Both the position numbers and the translations under genes were made by a program. This document shows positions 18,299-19,636 of a stretch of 19,636 bases of DNA, piece by piece (positions within the stretch are counted from its first letter, which is position 1; the number at the start of each line of letters is the position of its first letter). This DNA comes from Discostella pseudostelligera (taxonomy: Eukaryota; Bacillariophyta; Thalassiosirophyceae; Thalassiosirales; Thalassiosiraceae). The stretch spans positions 1 through 19,636 of the forward strand of contig JALLBK010000285.1 in the NCBI GenBank assembly GCA_036940085.1, given 5' to 3'. The notes beneath the pieces are model-generated. The model saw only the letters and a list, made by a program, of their open reading frames with translations. It made no database searches and was not told the DNA's origin.

Positions 18299-18420
18299 AT
18301 TCGACAGAATTTTGTGGGCGGGAAAGATCGTTGGGCTGTCTCCCGCCATATTCGACAAAATATTATGGGCGGGAAAGATCAGTGGGGCTCTCTCGCTCCC
18401 GCCATATTCGACAAAATTTT
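18299..18420 (+). repeat. Imperfect tandem repeat, units of 51 and 56 bp, with inverted GGCGGGA/TCCCGCC arms
   Basis: Units begin with ATTCGACA(A/G)AAT at 18299, 18350 and 18406 (the last partial). Each full unit contains TGGGCGGGAAAGATC and ends in (T/C)TCCCGCCAT, so GGCGGGA and TCCCGCC face each other and could form a stem of 7-9 bp over a loop of about 15-20 bases. It lies about 380-500 bp upstream of the AAGAB start. Confidence 0.8.
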
Positions 18421-18425
18421 GACCA

Positions 18426-18570
18426 CCACGTACCATACGACGTACGATACGTGGCAGAAGTAGGTGGCAATAGTTGGCAGTACCAGTACGATACACCATA
18501 ATAATATGTACTCCTATTAGTTGGCAGTACGATATGTATGGTAGGTGGCAGTAGGTGAGTATTACTTATT
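18426..18570. repeat. 29 bp imperfect palindrome and scattered TGGCAGTA repeats
   Basis: 18426-18454 (CCACGTACC...GATACGTGG) is an imperfect palindrome with CCACGTA/TACGTGG arms. After it GTGGCA, TTGGCAGTAC, GTACGATA and GGTGGCAGTAGGTGA recur every 20-40 bp up to about 18570, like a degenerate minisatellite. Confidence 0.55.
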
Positions 18571-19395
18571 TGGCAGGAGAGCGCGGAATGGATGCGTGGC
18601 CGGGCGGGTGCAATGTTGTGCAATACGCAATACGCAATGGCAATACCATACTCCTAGCAATAGCAAAGAGAGAATAATACTTGACTTGCATGGTCGGAAG
18701 GTAGAGATAGTTGGGACGATGGTGATGAGCAATCAAGAATGGCCGGGAGGTCTTCATTCTTCTCTCAAAGTCAAAGCAGTGGCAGTGGCAGTGAAGGGTG
18801 CATTTTTGTTGTGAGAGTGCATCGACATCGAGAATATCTGCCAATTCTGCATCGGCAGTGTTGGTCGACGATGAATCCATCCTCCGCCTCCATCATTGTG
18901 CAGCAGCCTATCAATTCTATCTGATTCAACGAACTTCATAATGTCATCCAAGTCCAAGAGCGACAAATTGAAAATAATCTCGCAAAAAGAACACTTCAAG
19001 TAGGAGTACTACATTAAATCTATCGCCGGTAGTGGAAGCCAGTGAAGATGCTGACGAAGTAGACAACAGTAACAACAATTATGATTATCATCGCTGACGA
19101 TTGGGAGATTATCGCGGATGGATTCAAAGACAAAGTAGTAGTGGAGGAGGAATGATGTTGGGCCCGCTTCCATTTTCTACTGGTGGTGACGAAACACAAC
19201 AACCACAGCAACAACCACACTCGCCTTACTACTTATGCTCATGCACCAACAAATAATGATGATGATTCCAACATGATGTCATTGACTGTTGTAAGGAGCC
19301 CCACACCTTCTCCAGGAATGATGTAACGTCAGAATATTATTGCAGAAGAAGATCCTATCCAAACGGAATTTTCATAAGCCTTCCTCCTATTGGGT
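18571..19395 (+). other. Unassigned region, possible remnants of coding sequence
   Basis: No intact frame is present. Short plus-strand pieces have protein-like composition in changing frames: SPVVEASEDADEVDNSNNNY near 19030-19090, MMLGPLPFSTGGDETQQPQQ near 19150-19215, and NNDDDSNMMSLTVV near 19250-19295. They are separated by stops and frame changes. This could be a decayed gene or a gene with introns I cannot place. Confidence 0.25.
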
Positions 19396-19636
19396 ATGAT
19401 AATGCATCGTGTATTAAGTCGACAATTCCATACTACGGAACAACGATGGGAATTTGCCATGGTGGAATATTCCCGACGACAAATTTGGTTTCAGAGATTG
19501 AACACTGATTCTTGGGTAGGATGTATGAGATCAATGCCGAAATTGAGGTTGGTATCTTCTCATTCCAACTTCCATTCTTGGAGCCATTGGCCAACATGGA
19601 AATGGATGTCGCCGGGCCGGTATTTGATAGACGTCT
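19396..19636 (+). CDS. Possible partial coding sequence running off the right edge
   Basis: From ATG 19396 the frame is open to the window end (80 codons), starting MIMHRVLSRQFHTTEQRWEF and continuing through SRRQIWFQRLNTDSW. After about 19515 that frame becomes Trp-rich and unnatural, while another frame, from ATG 19521, becomes protein-like (MYEINAEIEVGIFSFQLPFL). This suggests a frameshift or a short intron near 19510-19520. No family recognised. It may be the continuation of the fragments to its left. Confidence 0.3.
   Translation, partial: MIMHRVLSRQFHTTEQRWEFAMVEYSRRQIWFQRLNTDSWVGCMRSMPKLRLVSSHSNFHSWSHWPTWKWMSPGRYLIDV

Overview
This window looks like a compact protist nuclear genome, most likely a diatom (stramenopile). 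The evidence is three short GT-AG introns (60, 92 and 112 bp), genes 130-1,100 bp apart on both strands, abundant in-frame trinucleotide repeats (poly-Asp, poly-Gln, poly-Ser), a diatom-style GW-containing leucine-rich-repeat relic, and a Cys-rich membrane protein I cannot place in any universal family. The diatom assignment is inference; that the sequence is eukaryotic is clear. Two single-N positions are each flanked by exact copies of the same sequence (72 bp at 5567, 18 bp at 12861). They look like unmerged contig overlaps, and the first one breaks a gene.

Layout. 1-201 (-): a short open frame with an 11-residue repeat, running off the left edge. 320-3949 (-): a two-exon presequence protease (PreP/PITRM1, family M16C). 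3950-5038: shared upstream region of two divergent genes. 5039-8243 (+): a single-pass membrane protein with three 8-cysteine modules (here named CCFD) and a 13-residue tandem repeat, broken by the first seam. 8396-12155 (-): two-exon CTF18, the large subunit of the cohesion-linked alternative clamp loader. 12459-13928 (+): a decayed LRR gene with the second seam. 14060-16176 (-): a two-exon ZUP1/UFSP-type (C78) cysteine protease. 16518-17921 (-): a p34/AAGAB-type adaptor assembly factor. 17922-19636: no convincing intact gene; tandem and inverted repeats, then decayed or unresolved coding-like sequence reaching the right edge.

How the genes relate. This is eukaryotic gene order, not an operon. 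CTF18 and ZUP1 both belong to genome maintenance. CTF18, ZUP1 and the CCFD gene each carry a TTTGGCGG core (E2F-like) roughly 160-280 bp upstream of the start codon, which would suit shared cell-cycle control. PreP clears targeting peptides in organelles; the p34 protein would help assemble AP-1/AP-2 clathrin adaptors.

Most worth following up: the CCFD module protein; the Cys that stands where the catalytic Asp is expected in the ZUP1 homologue, together with its N-terminal SUMO-interaction-like motif; the E2F-like sites; and the two assembly seams.
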